NCBI GenBank assembly: GCA_038521625.1
Contig: JBCBKP010000015.1
Coordinates: forward strand, 1-64,000
Direction: 5' to 3'
Source of the DNA: JBCBKP01 sp038521625
GTDB lineage: Bacteria > Planctomycetota > Phycisphaerae > Phycisphaerales > UBA1924
Length of the DNA: 64,000 nucleotides
Positions within the stretch are counted from its first letter, which is position 1. Every line of letters begins with the position of its first letter. Made by a program: the position numbers and the translations under genes. Positions 34,955 through 43,401 of the stretch are shown piece by piece. Below the pieces are notes generated by a model. The model ran no database searches. It was not told where the DNA came from and was given only the letters and a program-made list of their open reading frames with translations.

Positions 34955-37900
34955 TCAGTCGGCGGGTCGGAACTCCAGCCGCTCCGTGGCATCACGCTCT
35001 GACGCGACCGGCTTGATCACGAACGCGAGCGTGTAGGCATCCGGGCGGAGCGTGTACTGCGGCTTGGGACGCGCGCCCCACGAGTTGTCGCCGCCGACGC
35101 CGGTCTGGGCCGTGTCGATGTGCAAGAACGTCCTCGAGTTGTCGACCTCGTGCCAGTACTTGGCGACGTCGGCCTCGCCGGCGTCGAATGGCACCGCCGC
35201 GAAGCCGATCGCCTGCTCGGGGACCGTGCAGCCCGCGGGGTCGGCCAGCACGAGCAGGCCGGCGCCCGACCGCCCGGTCAGCGTGAACCACCGCGTGCTC
35301 GTGTGGTTGCCGGTCTCCTGCGGCTCGGAATACGGGAACGCCCGCTCGTCGACCGTGGAGCTCCACCGCCCGATCGGGAGTTCGTCGCGGTCCCAGTACG
35401 ACTCTTCGGGTCCGGGGCCGAACCACTTGAGGCGATCGAGCCCGGCGGCGACCTCGGCCCGCAGGCCGAAGCGTGGCAGCGGTCCCGGGTACTCGACGCC
35501 CGGGCGGTCCATTTCGGCGGTGACGTGCACCTCGCCCGAGCCGCGGAACTCGTAGGTCAGCCGGTAGCCGGTCTCGACCGATCCGAGCAGGCCCCGGACG
35601 GTCGTCGTCGCGCCGTCGGATCCGGCGCGCGTGGTCTCGATCGATTCGGCCTGCCACCGCGGCTCGCGCCATCGCGCCGACCGGTTCGGCATCTGGCTCC
35701 CGCGGTCGTTGTCGACGGGGGCACGCCAGAAGTACGGCTCGAGCGGCGCGGCGAGGAGCTCTCGATCGCCGACGCGGATCGAAGAGATCAGGCCGGTCTC
35801 GCTATCGACGCGGAACGTCGCGTCGCCGGCCTCTACGACGACCGCGTCGCCGTCCTGGCGGTGCTCGACGACTCCAACTGCGGCGAGCGCGGGCTTCTCG
35901 ATCGAGGGCAGGACAAACTGATCCCACGCGACCTCGTGGCCGGCCGGGACGGTCTCGCTCGCGGCCGCGGTGATCCACCGAACCATCACGTGACGCTCTC
36001 CCGGCTCGCTCGCTCCGGGAAGATCGATCCGGACGACGCCGCTCTCGCGGGGCGCAAGGTCGGGCGTCGCCATCGTGCCGCGGGCCACCTCCCGGCCCTC
36101 GTTGGTGATGACCCACTCGCCGCGGACAGCCCCGGCCAGGCGCGTGTGATCGAACCAGTTCGTGACGCGGATCTCGCCGCGTGCTGCATCGACGGGCTCG
36201 GCGATGACCGGCCGCTGCGCGTGCTTGATCGCGGCCATCGCAGGCTTGAGCCGCCGGTCGGCGTTGACGATGCCGTTCATGCAGAAGTTGTCGTCGTTGT
36301 AGGTGCCAGCCGGCTCGAAGAACCCGCCGTAGGCGAAGAACGGCTCGCCGCCCGACCCGGGCACGACGCTCGCGTCCGACTCGGTCAGCGTGGCCTGGAA
36401 GACGAGCCCGCGGCGCTCGGCCTGCTCGCGCGCGACCTCGCGGGCGCTGAGCGGGCGGTCGTAGATCCGGATTTCGCGGATGACGCCCTCGAAGTCGCGG
36501 TGGGGGATCTGGCTGTTCGTGCCGATCGTCAGCGCGTGCTCGCTCGCGACCGGCGTCGCGCCGTCGGTGGTCGCGATCGCCGCGCGCCGGCCGTCGATGT
36601 ACAGAGTCACGGTCTCGCCGTCATAGGTCCCCGCGAGGTGGTGGAACCGGCCGTGCCAGTCCTCCGGGAAGGGCGCCGAGGCGGCGTGCCACTCGCCGCC
36701 GGCGTGGACGAAGAACTCGACGTTCTCGCCGCGCAGCTTCAGAGCGGACTCGCGGTCGCCCTTGCCGATGATCTGCGCGTTCCCGCTCCGTCCGGCGCCG
36801 CCGCCCTCGACGCGCTCGGTCCGGATCCAGGCCTCGAGCGTGAGCGGTCGAGCGAGATCGGGCATGTCGTCCAGTTCGAGCGTGGCGCGGCCCTGGCCGC
36901 CCTCGGGCGACACGCGCCCGTCGAAGCCGAAGCCGATCCGCGGCGTCTGCGCCCGGATCTCCAGGTCGGCGGGCGAGACCGCGACGAGCCCCTGGTCGGC
37001 CCAGTCCCAGATGTAGCCGCCTCCGAGCTTGGGGTAGGCGCGGAAGCGGTCCCAGTACCAATCGAAGTTGCCGTTGCTGTTGCCCATCGCGTGCGAGTAC
37101 TCGCAGAGCACCAGCGCCTTGGGGATGTCCTGCTCGGTGGCGTACTGCTCGATCCGCTCGGGCGGGGCGTACATGGGCACGACCATATCGGTGTTGCCGG
37201 CCCGCCACTCTGCCCGCTCGGATTGGATCGGGCGGGTGTCGTCGTACCGCTTGCCCCAGCGGTAGGCGGCGGTGATCGCCACGCCGTCGCCCATCTCGTT
37301 GCCGAGCGACCAGGCGATCACGCTCGCGAAATTGCGGTCACGGATGACCATGTCCCGGAATCGCTCGACGTGCGCGTCGGTCCATTCCGGCTTGTTCGCG
37401 AGCGTCTTGTCCTCGTCGTACCCGATGCCGTGCGACTCGACGTTCGCCTCGTCGGTGACGTACAGCCCGTGCTCGTCGCAGAGCTGGTACCAGATCGGAT
37501 GGTTCGGGTAGTGGGCCGTGCGGACGGCGTTGAAGTTGTTCCGCTTGATCAGCTCGATGTCGCGGACCATCCCGTCGAAGGTGATCGCGTGGCCGGTCTC
37601 GGGCTCGTGCTCGTGGCGGTTGACGCCGCGGATCAGCACGGGGCTGCCGTTGATCTTCAGCTCGGCGTCTTCCACGCTGATCTCTCGGAATCCCACGCGC
37701 TGCGGGATCGACTCGAGCGTCTCTCCCTGTCCGTCTTTGAGCGTCATGGTGAGCGTGTAGAGGTCGGGCGATTCGGCGGTCCAGAGCGCGGCGTCGTCGA
37801 GGACCAGCCGGTGACGCACCGTCGAGCGCTGGCCCGAGGCGAGCGGCACGCGCGGGTCGGTGGCCTCGGCGACGAGGCGGCCCCCGTCGTCGTAGAGCTT

Positions 37901-38794
37901 CAGCTCGAGCGACGCGAGCGCGCCGCAGCGCTCGGCCGGGTGGCGCGAGATGTCCAGCGTGAGGTCGAGCTCGCTCGTGCGGTCGCCCGGGCCGGCCGGG
38001 ATCGTCGTCCGGACGCCGAAGTCCTCGATGTGATCCATCGGCGCGGCCCACACGAGCACGTCGCGGTACAGCCCGCTCAAGCGCCAGAAATCCTGGCACT
38101 CCAGGTACGAGCCGTTGCTGAGGCGGTAGGTCTTGACCGCAAGGATGTTGCGACCCGCCTTGGCCTGCTCGGTCACGTCGAACTCGATCGAGGTCCGCCC
38201 GTCCTCCGAGTAGCCGACGTACTCGCCGTTGAGCCAGACCTCGATCGCGCTGCCCGCGCCCTCGAAGCGCAGCGTCCGACGCATCCCGTCCCAAGAATCG
38301 GGAAGGCGGAACTCACGCCGGTAGTGGCCGACCCAGTTCTGGTCCTCGGGGACATGGGGCGGCACCGCCGGCGAGAAGTGGTAGCGGATGTTGGTGTAGT
38401 TCGGGTATCCGTGACCGTGCAGTTCGATGTTCGCCGGCACCGGGATCGTCGTCCAGGCGGCGCTCGGACGGAACCGTTCCTGCCAGAATCCGTCCGGCGA
38501 TCCGGAGGGCGTCTCGGTCCAAAGGAAATCCCACTCGCCGTTGAGCGATCGCACCATGTCGGACTCGAGGTAGCCGCCGGGCCCGGCGTTCGACCGGGCG
38601 TCCCGCTCGCTCGGGAACGGCATCGCGAACGCCCTGGCCGGAGCCCGGTTGATCCGCGTCACCTCGAGGTTGTTCCAGTGCGGGACCTCGGCACGATGGC
38701 TGGGCACCGGCTGCGCCGCGCCGGGCGTGCTCGCCAGGATGACCGCGGCCGCTGAAAGCGATTGCAGAATCGGGCCTCGGCGGAGCGGCGTCAT
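34955..38794 (-). CDS. GH2 beta-galactosidase with inserted LamG-like domain
   Basis: Large exported glycoside hydrolase, 1279 aa compared with about 1020 for LacZ. A signal peptide (residues 1-27) is followed by the sugar-binding and Ig-like GH2 domains, then the TIM barrel with acid/base E500 (WSLGNEMG) and nucleophile E565 (LCEYSHAMGNSN). About residues 610-800 form a concanavalin-like LamG domain (LTLEAWIRTE, DRPLSAREV), inserted before the last beta-sandwich domains. The barrel is LacZ-type, so beta-galactosidase is the best call. It converges on a sulfatase gene with three bases between the stops and diverges from the second sulfatase. Confidence 0.93.
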   Translation of the reverse strand: MTPLRRGPILQSLSAAAVILASTPGAAQPVPSHRAEVPHWNNLEVTRINRAPARAFAMPFPSERDARSNAGPGGYLESDMVRSLNGEWDFLWTETPSGSPDGFWQERFRPSAAWTTIPVPANIELHGHGYPNYTNIRYHFSPAVPPHVPEDQNWVGHYRREFRLPDSWDGMRRTLRFEGAGSAIEVWLNGEYVGYSEDGRTSIEFDVTEQAKAGRNILAVKTYRLSNGSYLECQDFWRLSGLYRDVLVWAAPMDHIEDFGVRTTIPAGPGDRTSELDLTLDISRHPAERCGALASLELKLYDDGGRLVAEATDPRVPLASGQRSTVRHRLVLDDAALWTAESPDLYTLTMTLKDGQGETLESIPQRVGFREISVEDAELKINGSPVLIRGVNRHEHEPETGHAITFDGMVRDIELIKRNNFNAVRTAHYPNHPIWYQLCDEHGLYVTDEANVESHGIGYDEDKTLANKPEWTDAHVERFRDMVIRDRNFASVIAWSLGNEMGDGVAITAAYRWGKRYDDTRPIQSERAEWRAGNTDMVVPMYAPPERIEQYATEQDIPKALVLCEYSHAMGNSNGNFDWYWDRFRAYPKLGGGYIWDWADQGLVAVSPADLEIRAQTPRIGFGFDGRVSPEGGQGRATLELDDMPDLARPLTLEAWIRTERVEGGGAGRSGNAQIIGKGDRESALKLRGENVEFFVHAGGEWHAASAPFPEDWHGRFHHLAGTYDGETVTLYIDGRRAAIATTDGATPVASEHALTIGTNSQIPHRDFEGVIREIRIYDRPLSAREVAREQAERRGLVFQATLTESDASVVPGSGGEPFFAYGGFFEPAGTYNDDNFCMNGIVNADRRLKPAMAAIKHAQRPVIAEPVDAARGEIRVTNWFDHTRLAGAVRGEWVITNEGREVARGTMATPDLAPRESGVVRIDLPGASEPGERHVMVRWITAAASETVPAGHEVAWDQFVLPSIEKPALAAVGVVEHRQDGDAVVVEAGDATFRVDSETGLISSIRVGDRELLAAPLEPYFWRAPVDNDRGSQMPNRSARWREPRWQAESIETTRAGSDGATTTVRGLLGSVETGYRLTYEFRGSGEVHVTAEMDRPGVEYPGPLPRFGLRAEVAAGLDRLKWFGPGPEESYWDRDELPIGRWSSTVDERAFPYSEPQETGNHTSTRWFTLTGRSGAGLLVLADPAGCTVPEQAIGFAAVPFDAGEADVAKYWHEVDNSRTFLHIDTAQTGVGGDNSWGARPKPQYTLRPDAYTLAFVIKPVASERDATERLEFRPAD

Positions 38795-38834
38795 GCGGGC
38801 TTCCTTTCCGGCGGTAGCATGGGGTCGGATAAGC

Positions 38835-38854
38835 CGCTAGTTTAGCGTTTGACA
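38835..38854 (+). promoter_or_regulatory. Palindrome and possible -35 element between divergent PUL genes
   Basis: The palindrome CGCTA-GTT-TAGCG at 38835-38847 is followed by TTGACA at 38849-38854 and TAGATC at 38871-38876 (16-bp spacing), a plausible sigma70-type promoter for the sulfatase gene. The palindrome touches the -35 element, as an operator would. Its similarity to the other candidate operators in this region is weak. Confidence 0.35.
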
Positions 38855-39018
38855 AAGCCTCCGCAACCCCTAGATCGACCTGGCCAATGTACCGATCGGA
38901 ATCCGATCACGCGATGTTCAGTCTGAGAGTCCTCATGAGAGCCCCCCACCCGCTTCGTGACGCCTGTGTTCGACGCCGACCCGCCGGACCCGCCGAAGCG
39001 TTTCCCGGCCGGAGGGTG

Positions 39019-40476
39019 ATGGGCGTCCTCGTGATGCTCGCGATGCTGCTGCTCGGGGCTCCCGTCGCGCGCGCGGACGACCGTCCGATGAATGTCGTGC
39101 TGGTCATCATCGACGACCTCGGCTGGGCGGATATCAGCCCGAACCAGCCCGAGACGTTCTACCGGACACCGCGGTTCGAGCGTCTCGCCGCGGAGGGCGT
39201 CAACTTCCGCCGCGCGTACGCGGCGTCGCCGGTCTGCAGCCCCGCGCGCGTCAGCATTATCACCGGCGCCGATCCCGCTCGGCTCCAGACGACCGAGTGG
39301 TTCGGCAGCGGGCCCGCCCGCAGCGAGCGCATGCTGAGCGCCGACCGGATCAACTGGCTTCCGAACCACGTCCCGACGATCGCCGAGCGGCTCGGCCCGC
39401 TCGGCTACGCGACGTCCTACGTCGGCAAGTGGCACCTCGGCGGGGCACGGCGGCACCTGCCGCCGGCGCGGGGCTTCGACCACGTCGTCGCCGCCGGCCG
39501 CCAGGGCAATCCCGGCCGTGACGGCTACTTTGCGCCGTACAACGGCTTCATCGGGCTCGAGGCGCCCCCCGGCGAGCACCTGCCCGAGCGGCTGACCTCG
39601 GAGACGATCTCCTTCATCCGATCATCGCACGCCGATGGGCCGTTCCTCGCGGTTCTGAGCTACTACCACGTGCACACGCCGCTGGCCGGTCGCGAGGACC
39701 TCGTCACCAACTACCACAAGCGGGCCGAGCGGTTCGACCCCGCCGCGCCGCGATTCGCCGACGAAGAGCAGGTCTGGGACCGCGCGGAGCCGCGGCGTGT
39801 GCGGGTCGTTCAGGACCATCCGGTCTATGCCGCGATGGTCGAGGCGGTCGACGAGCAGCTCGGGCGGTTGCTCGACGCGCTCGAGAACATGGGCCTCGAA
39901 GAGAACACCGTCGTCTTCGTCGTGAGCGACAATGGCGGGCTCTCGACCGCGGAGGGCTCGCCGACCTCGAATCTGCCGCTGCGCGGCGGCAAGGGCTGGC
40001 TGTACGAGGGCGGCCTCCGCGTCCCGCTGCTCGTGCGATGGCCGGGCGTGACCGAGGGCGGGCCAGAATCCGACACCCCGGTGCATACACATGACGTCTT
40101 CGCCTCGGTGCTCGATGCCGCCGGGCTCGAGGCGGAGGGGACGAGCGGCGTCTCGCTGCGCCTCTCGATGCGGGATCGGCGACGCGATCGCGAGCTGTTC
40201 TTCCACTACCCGCACTACTCGAACCAGGGCGGATTCCCGGGAGGCGTGCTCATCGACGGCGACTGGAAGCTCGTCCGCCGGTACGAGGACGGCTCGCTCA
40301 ATCTGTACAACGTCCGACGCGATCCCGGCGAGTCGACCGATCTCGCGGCGACGGAGCGACGCCGGGCCCAGCGGATGGCCCGCCGGCTCGACCGGTGGCT
40401 GATCGAGACCGGGGCGTTCCCGCTGAGCGCTCGCCCCGATGGCCCGGCCCCCTGGACGCCCCGATCCGACCCCTAG
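39019..40476 (+). CDS. Sulfatase
   Basis: Second formylglycine-type sulfatase, 485 aa. A signal peptide (MGVLVMLAMLLLGAPVARA) precedes NVVLVIIDDLGWAD. The formylglycine site is C73 in VCSPARVSIITG (CxPxR). Unlike the first sulfatase, the GKWHLG motif is intact, and SDNGG and GGKGWLYEGG are as expected. The start is uncertain: ATG at 39019 gives a clean signal peptide with GGAGG only three bases away, while ATG at 38935 is possible with a long n-region. It lies divergently from the beta-galactosidase gene. Substrate specificity is unknown. Confidence 0.88.
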   Translation: MGVLVMLAMLLLGAPVARADDRPMNVVLVIIDDLGWADISPNQPETFYRTPRFERLAAEGVNFRRAYAASPVCSPARVSIITGADPARLQTTEWFGSGPARSERMLSADRINWLPNHVPTIAERLGPLGYATSYVGKWHLGGARRHLPPARGFDHVVAAGRQGNPGRDGYFAPYNGFIGLEAPPGEHLPERLTSETISFIRSSHADGPFLAVLSYYHVHTPLAGREDLVTNYHKRAERFDPAAPRFADEEQVWDRAEPRRVRVVQDHPVYAAMVEAVDEQLGRLLDALENMGLEENTVVFVVSDNGGLSTAEGSPTSNLPLRGGKGWLYEGGLRVPLLVRWPGVTEGGPESDTPVHTHDVFASVLDAAGLEAEGTSGVSLRLSMRDRRRDRELFFHYPHYSNQGGFPGGVLIDGDWKLVRRYEDGSLNLYNVRRDPGESTDLAATERRRAQRMARRLDRWLIETGAFPLSARPDGPAPWTPRSDP

Positions 40477-40546
40477 CGGCTCGCCGCGCAGTCGTCGGGC
40501 GGGGCGAGCTCTCCGTCGATTCCGCGCGGGCACGCGGCTCGTGGCT

Positions 40547-40562
40547 CCTAAACTGTTTCAGG
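40547..40562 (+). promoter_or_regulatory. Candidate LacI operator, site A
   Basis: CCTAAACTGTTTCAGG, whose ends CC.. and ..GG with AA and TT inside make a near-palindrome, lies 30 bases before the GH16/CBM gene at 40593. It closely resembles the sites at 46776 and 48480. In this GC-rich window the AT-rich core AACTGTT stands out. Confidence 0.5.
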
Positions 40563-40592
40563 AGTCCGAGTGAGCCCCGAGGAGATCGACCG

Positions 40593-42125
40593 ATGCCCCG
40601 AAGTCTCGTGATCGCGGCGGCCGCCGCGCTGGCCGGCCACGCCGGCGCCCAGAACCTGCTCGCGAACGACGGCTTCGAGACGCCGCTCAACTACAGCGGG
40701 GGCTCGACCGGGAACTGGCTCGCGTTCTTCGGCGGAGCGACGTTCCAGCAGGCCGAGATCGTCGATCCGACGAGCGGCGGGGTCCCGGCGGTGCCCCCGG
40801 CCGGGAACCGCGTGCTCCAGCTCGGCACGTTCGGCGATCCCAACACGTTCGTCGGGGTGGTCCAGACGGTGCCCGTCACCGAGGGCGACGAGTACGAGCT
40901 CAGCCTGCGGGCCCGCCGGGTCGTCCAGAACACGGTCAGCGTCGAGTACCGCGTCGAATGGCTCGACGCCGGCGGCGGGTTCGTGGGCGGCCAATTCGAC
41001 CTCAATCAGAACATCACCGCGCAGCTCACGACCGCGTTCGAGCCATTCTCGCTCGTTGCCACGGCACCTCAGGGCGCTGTCGCCGCGAACGTCGTGATCG
41101 CGACGCAGAGCTTCGCGGGCAGCTCGCCCTTCGAGGGGTTCTTCCAGTTCGACGCCGTCGAGTTCGGGTCGACCGCGGTCGTTGTCCCGCCGCCGGCGGG
41201 GAGCGTCATCCTGGTCGATGAGTTCGACGGCGGGGCGCTGAACACCTCGCTGTGGTTCCAGCCCACGGGTGGGGGCACGTTCCTCGGACGCACACAGATG
41301 CGTCCGCCGCCGCCGCAGGCGCCCGCGCTCGAGGTCTCGAACGGCACGCTCAAGCTCGTCCTCGACACGTTCAACCCGACCGGCGTCGGCACATTCTGGG
41401 GCTCCGAGATCCGCACGCTCGAGGTCTACGAGCTCGAGGAGGGCCTGATCTTCGAGACGCGTTCCAGGCTGCTCCCCGGCACGTCCGGGGGTATCCTCGG
41501 TTCGCTCTTCATGTACACCACCGATCAGCAGGTCCGAGACGAGATCGACTTCGAGATCCTGTCGAACGACATCGGCTTCTCGCCGACCAGCCGCGTTCTC
41601 ACCAACGTCTTCGTCGATGACGACTTCTCCCAGCCCGGTGCGAGCTCGTTCCGATCCGTGCCCAACCTCGACATCACACAGTTCAACGATTACCGCATCG
41701 AGTGGTACCCCGACCGGATCGATTGGTACATCAACGACGCGCTAGTGCGCCGGGACACGGTCAACGTCCCCGACGGGGTCGTGCCGGGGACCGTCTTCGA
41801 TCCCACACGCATCCACCTGAACACCTGGGCGCCCGACCAGTTCTTCTCGGTCGCGTTCAACGCCGCCCTCCAGCCCGCGGCCAGCCAGGGCCAGAACCAG
41901 CGGTTCACCTACGAGGTCGACCGCGTCGAGATCCGACGAGCCATCGGCCCCTGCAACGCGGCGGACATCATCGAGCCCTTCGGCACGCTCGACGCGCTCG
42001 ACCTGAGCGGGGCCGTGAACGCCGTGAACGCCGGATTCCCGGAAGCAGACTTCGACGCCAGCGGCACGATCGACATCTTCGATCTGTTCTTCTACCTGGA
42101 CCTCTTCGAGTCCGGGTGCCCCTGA
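40593..42125 (+). CDS. GH16-family glycoside hydrolase with N-terminal binding module and dockerin-like tag
   Basis: 510-aa exported enzyme. A signal peptide (MPRSLVIAAAAALAGHAGAQ) precedes a carbohydrate-binding-like module (about 21-195) that is nearly the same as the protein encoded at 50528. The GH16 domain (about 205-435) has the catalytic ExDxE with E317, D319 and E321 (DEIDFEIL). The C-terminus is a two-part tag with FDASGTIDIFDLFFYLDLF and a closing Cys. GH16 enzymes cut beta-1,3/1,4-glucans or galactans (laminarin, agar, porphyran, carrageenan). GAGGAG lies eight bases before the ATG. Confidence 0.9.
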   Translation: MPRSLVIAAAAALAGHAGAQNLLANDGFETPLNYSGGSTGNWLAFFGGATFQQAEIVDPTSGGVPAVPPAGNRVLQLGTFGDPNTFVGVVQTVPVTEGDEYELSLRARRVVQNTVSVEYRVEWLDAGGGFVGGQFDLNQNITAQLTTAFEPFSLVATAPQGAVAANVVIATQSFAGSSPFEGFFQFDAVEFGSTAVVVPPPAGSVILVDEFDGGALNTSLWFQPTGGGTFLGRTQMRPPPPQAPALEVSNGTLKLVLDTFNPTGVGTFWGSEIRTLEVYELEEGLIFETRSRLLPGTSGGILGSLFMYTTDQQVRDEIDFEILSNDIGFSPTSRVLTNVFVDDDFSQPGASSFRSVPNLDITQFNDYRIEWYPDRIDWYINDALVRRDTVNVPDGVVPGTVFDPTRIHLNTWAPDQFFSVAFNAALQPAASQGQNQRFTYEVDRVEIRRAIGPCNAADIIEPFGTLDALDLSGAVNAVNAGFPEADFDASGTIDIFDLFFYLDLFESGCP

Positions 42126-42222
42126 GCGTCCGATCCTCCGGCCGGCTCGCGGCGACGGGACAGTTCCGGTAGGCTGTCACAGGGCGATGGCGTCTTGTCA
42201 CCGCCCGCCGGAGGCTCACGGA

Positions 42223-43290
42223 ATGCGTCTGAACAATCGGGGGAGCGCCGCCACCCGCGCCGTCGTCTGGACTCTCGTTCTCATCGTCGCCGCAGCCGGC
42301 GTGACCGCTTTCAGCGTACTGCGCGGACGCGAGGGGCCGGTCCAGGCCGTCCTGGTCACGGCCGACGATGATGTCTACTGGGAGCGTCTCGTCGACGGGG
42401 CGGAGGCCGCGGCCGCGCTCTACGACGTGGATCTCACTGTCCTCGAGAACAACGGCTCGATCGATCGCCAGAACGAGCTGCTGCGTCAGGCCGAGTCGGG
42501 CCGCTATTCGGCGATCGCCGTCAGTCCGGTCGATGCCAACCGGCAGGCGACGCTGCTCCGCAGCATCGGACGGAGTTCGTCGCTCGTCACCGTCGACTCC
42601 GACTGCGACGTCTCGGGGCGGATCTGCTTCGTCGGGGCGGACAACTACGCCGCCGGGCGAGCTTCCGGACGCATGATCAAGCAAGCCCTCCCGGACGGAG
42701 CCCGCGTGCTGATCGTCATGGGGCCGATCGAGAAGGCCAACGGCGAGCGTCGCCGCCAGGGGATCATCGACGAGCTCCTCGATCGCTCCGACGGCCCAGG
42801 CCGCCCGACCGAGCCGATCGGCGAGGTCCATCAGAACGGCGACTTCGCGGTGGTCGCGACGGCGATCGATCCGATCGACCCGGACATGGCGACGGCCAAC
42901 GTCCGGGCCGTGCTCGAGGCGGACCCGCGCGTGAACTGCGTCGTCGGGCTGTTCGCCTACAGCGCACCCGCGGCCCTCGCCGCCGTGGAGCAGATGGGGC
43001 GCCTCGACCGGGTGACCGTCGTCGGATTCGACGACAACGAGGCGACCCTCGCGGCGATCGCCGAGGGCAAGATCTACGGCACCATCGCCCAGGACCAGTT
43101 CAGCTACGGCTTCGCCTCGGTCCGGCTGCTCGCCGACGCGGCCCGCGGCGTCGAGGAGTACTCGATCCCGGTGACCGAGGAGCTGCACTTCGACCCCGTC
43201 GCCGTCACCGAGGAGAACCTCTCGACGTACCGCGGCACGCTCCGCGGCACGAGCGGGATGGTCGCCCCGCCGCTCGACGACGAGGGCTGA
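42223..43290 (+). CDS. Membrane-anchored sugar-binding protein (RbsB-like)
   Basis: Type I periplasmic-binding protein, 355 aa, like ribose/sugar-binding proteins. A hydrophobic N-terminal helix (about residues 13-35) without a lipobox suggests a signal anchor. The binding domain has the two-lobed pattern, including a CVVGLFAYSAPAALAA motif and GTIAQDQFSYGFASVRLL. No ABC permease or ATPase is nearby, so it may feed a distant transporter or act as a sensor. GGAGG is eight bases upstream of ATG 42223. A weak match to the operator half-site (CAGTTCCGG) lies at 42161-42169. Confidence 0.85.
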   Translation: MRLNNRGSAATRAVVWTLVLIVAAAGVTAFSVLRGREGPVQAVLVTADDDVYWERLVDGAEAAAALYDVDLTVLENNGSIDRQNELLRQAESGRYSAIAVSPVDANRQATLLRSIGRSSSLVTVDSDCDVSGRICFVGADNYAAGRASGRMIKQALPDGARVLIVMGPIEKANGERRRQGIIDELLDRSDGPGRPTEPIGEVHQNGDFAVVATAIDPIDPDMATANVRAVLEADPRVNCVVGLFAYSAPAALAAVEQMGRLDRVTVVGFDDNEATLAAIAEGKIYGTIAQDQFSYGFASVRLLADAARGVEEYSIPVTEELHFDPVAVTEENLSTYRGTLRGTSGMVAPPLDDEG

Positions 43291-43324
43291 GTCCCCGAGG
43301 CGTTCGACCGGTCCACGCTCTTGC

Positions 43325-43401
43325 GCCCAGCGGCGTGGCTCGATCCGCTGTCGCCGAACGGCGTGGCTCAATCCCCTCACGCCCAGCGGCGTGACTCAAT
43401 C
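43325..43401. repeat. Three tandem 22-bp repeats with a 28-bp period
   Basis: Copies start at 43325, 43353 and 43381 with the core GCCCAGCGGCGTGGCTCGAT (third copy GTGACTCAAT), separated by six bases each. The third copy overlaps the GH3 stop codon. The repeats lie between the convergent sugar-binding-protein and GH3 genes. Confidence 0.8.

Noticed and set aside
42154..42169. A further LacI operator before the sugar-binding protein gene
   Set aside because: Only 10 of 16 positions match; listed as a weak possibility, not as a feature.
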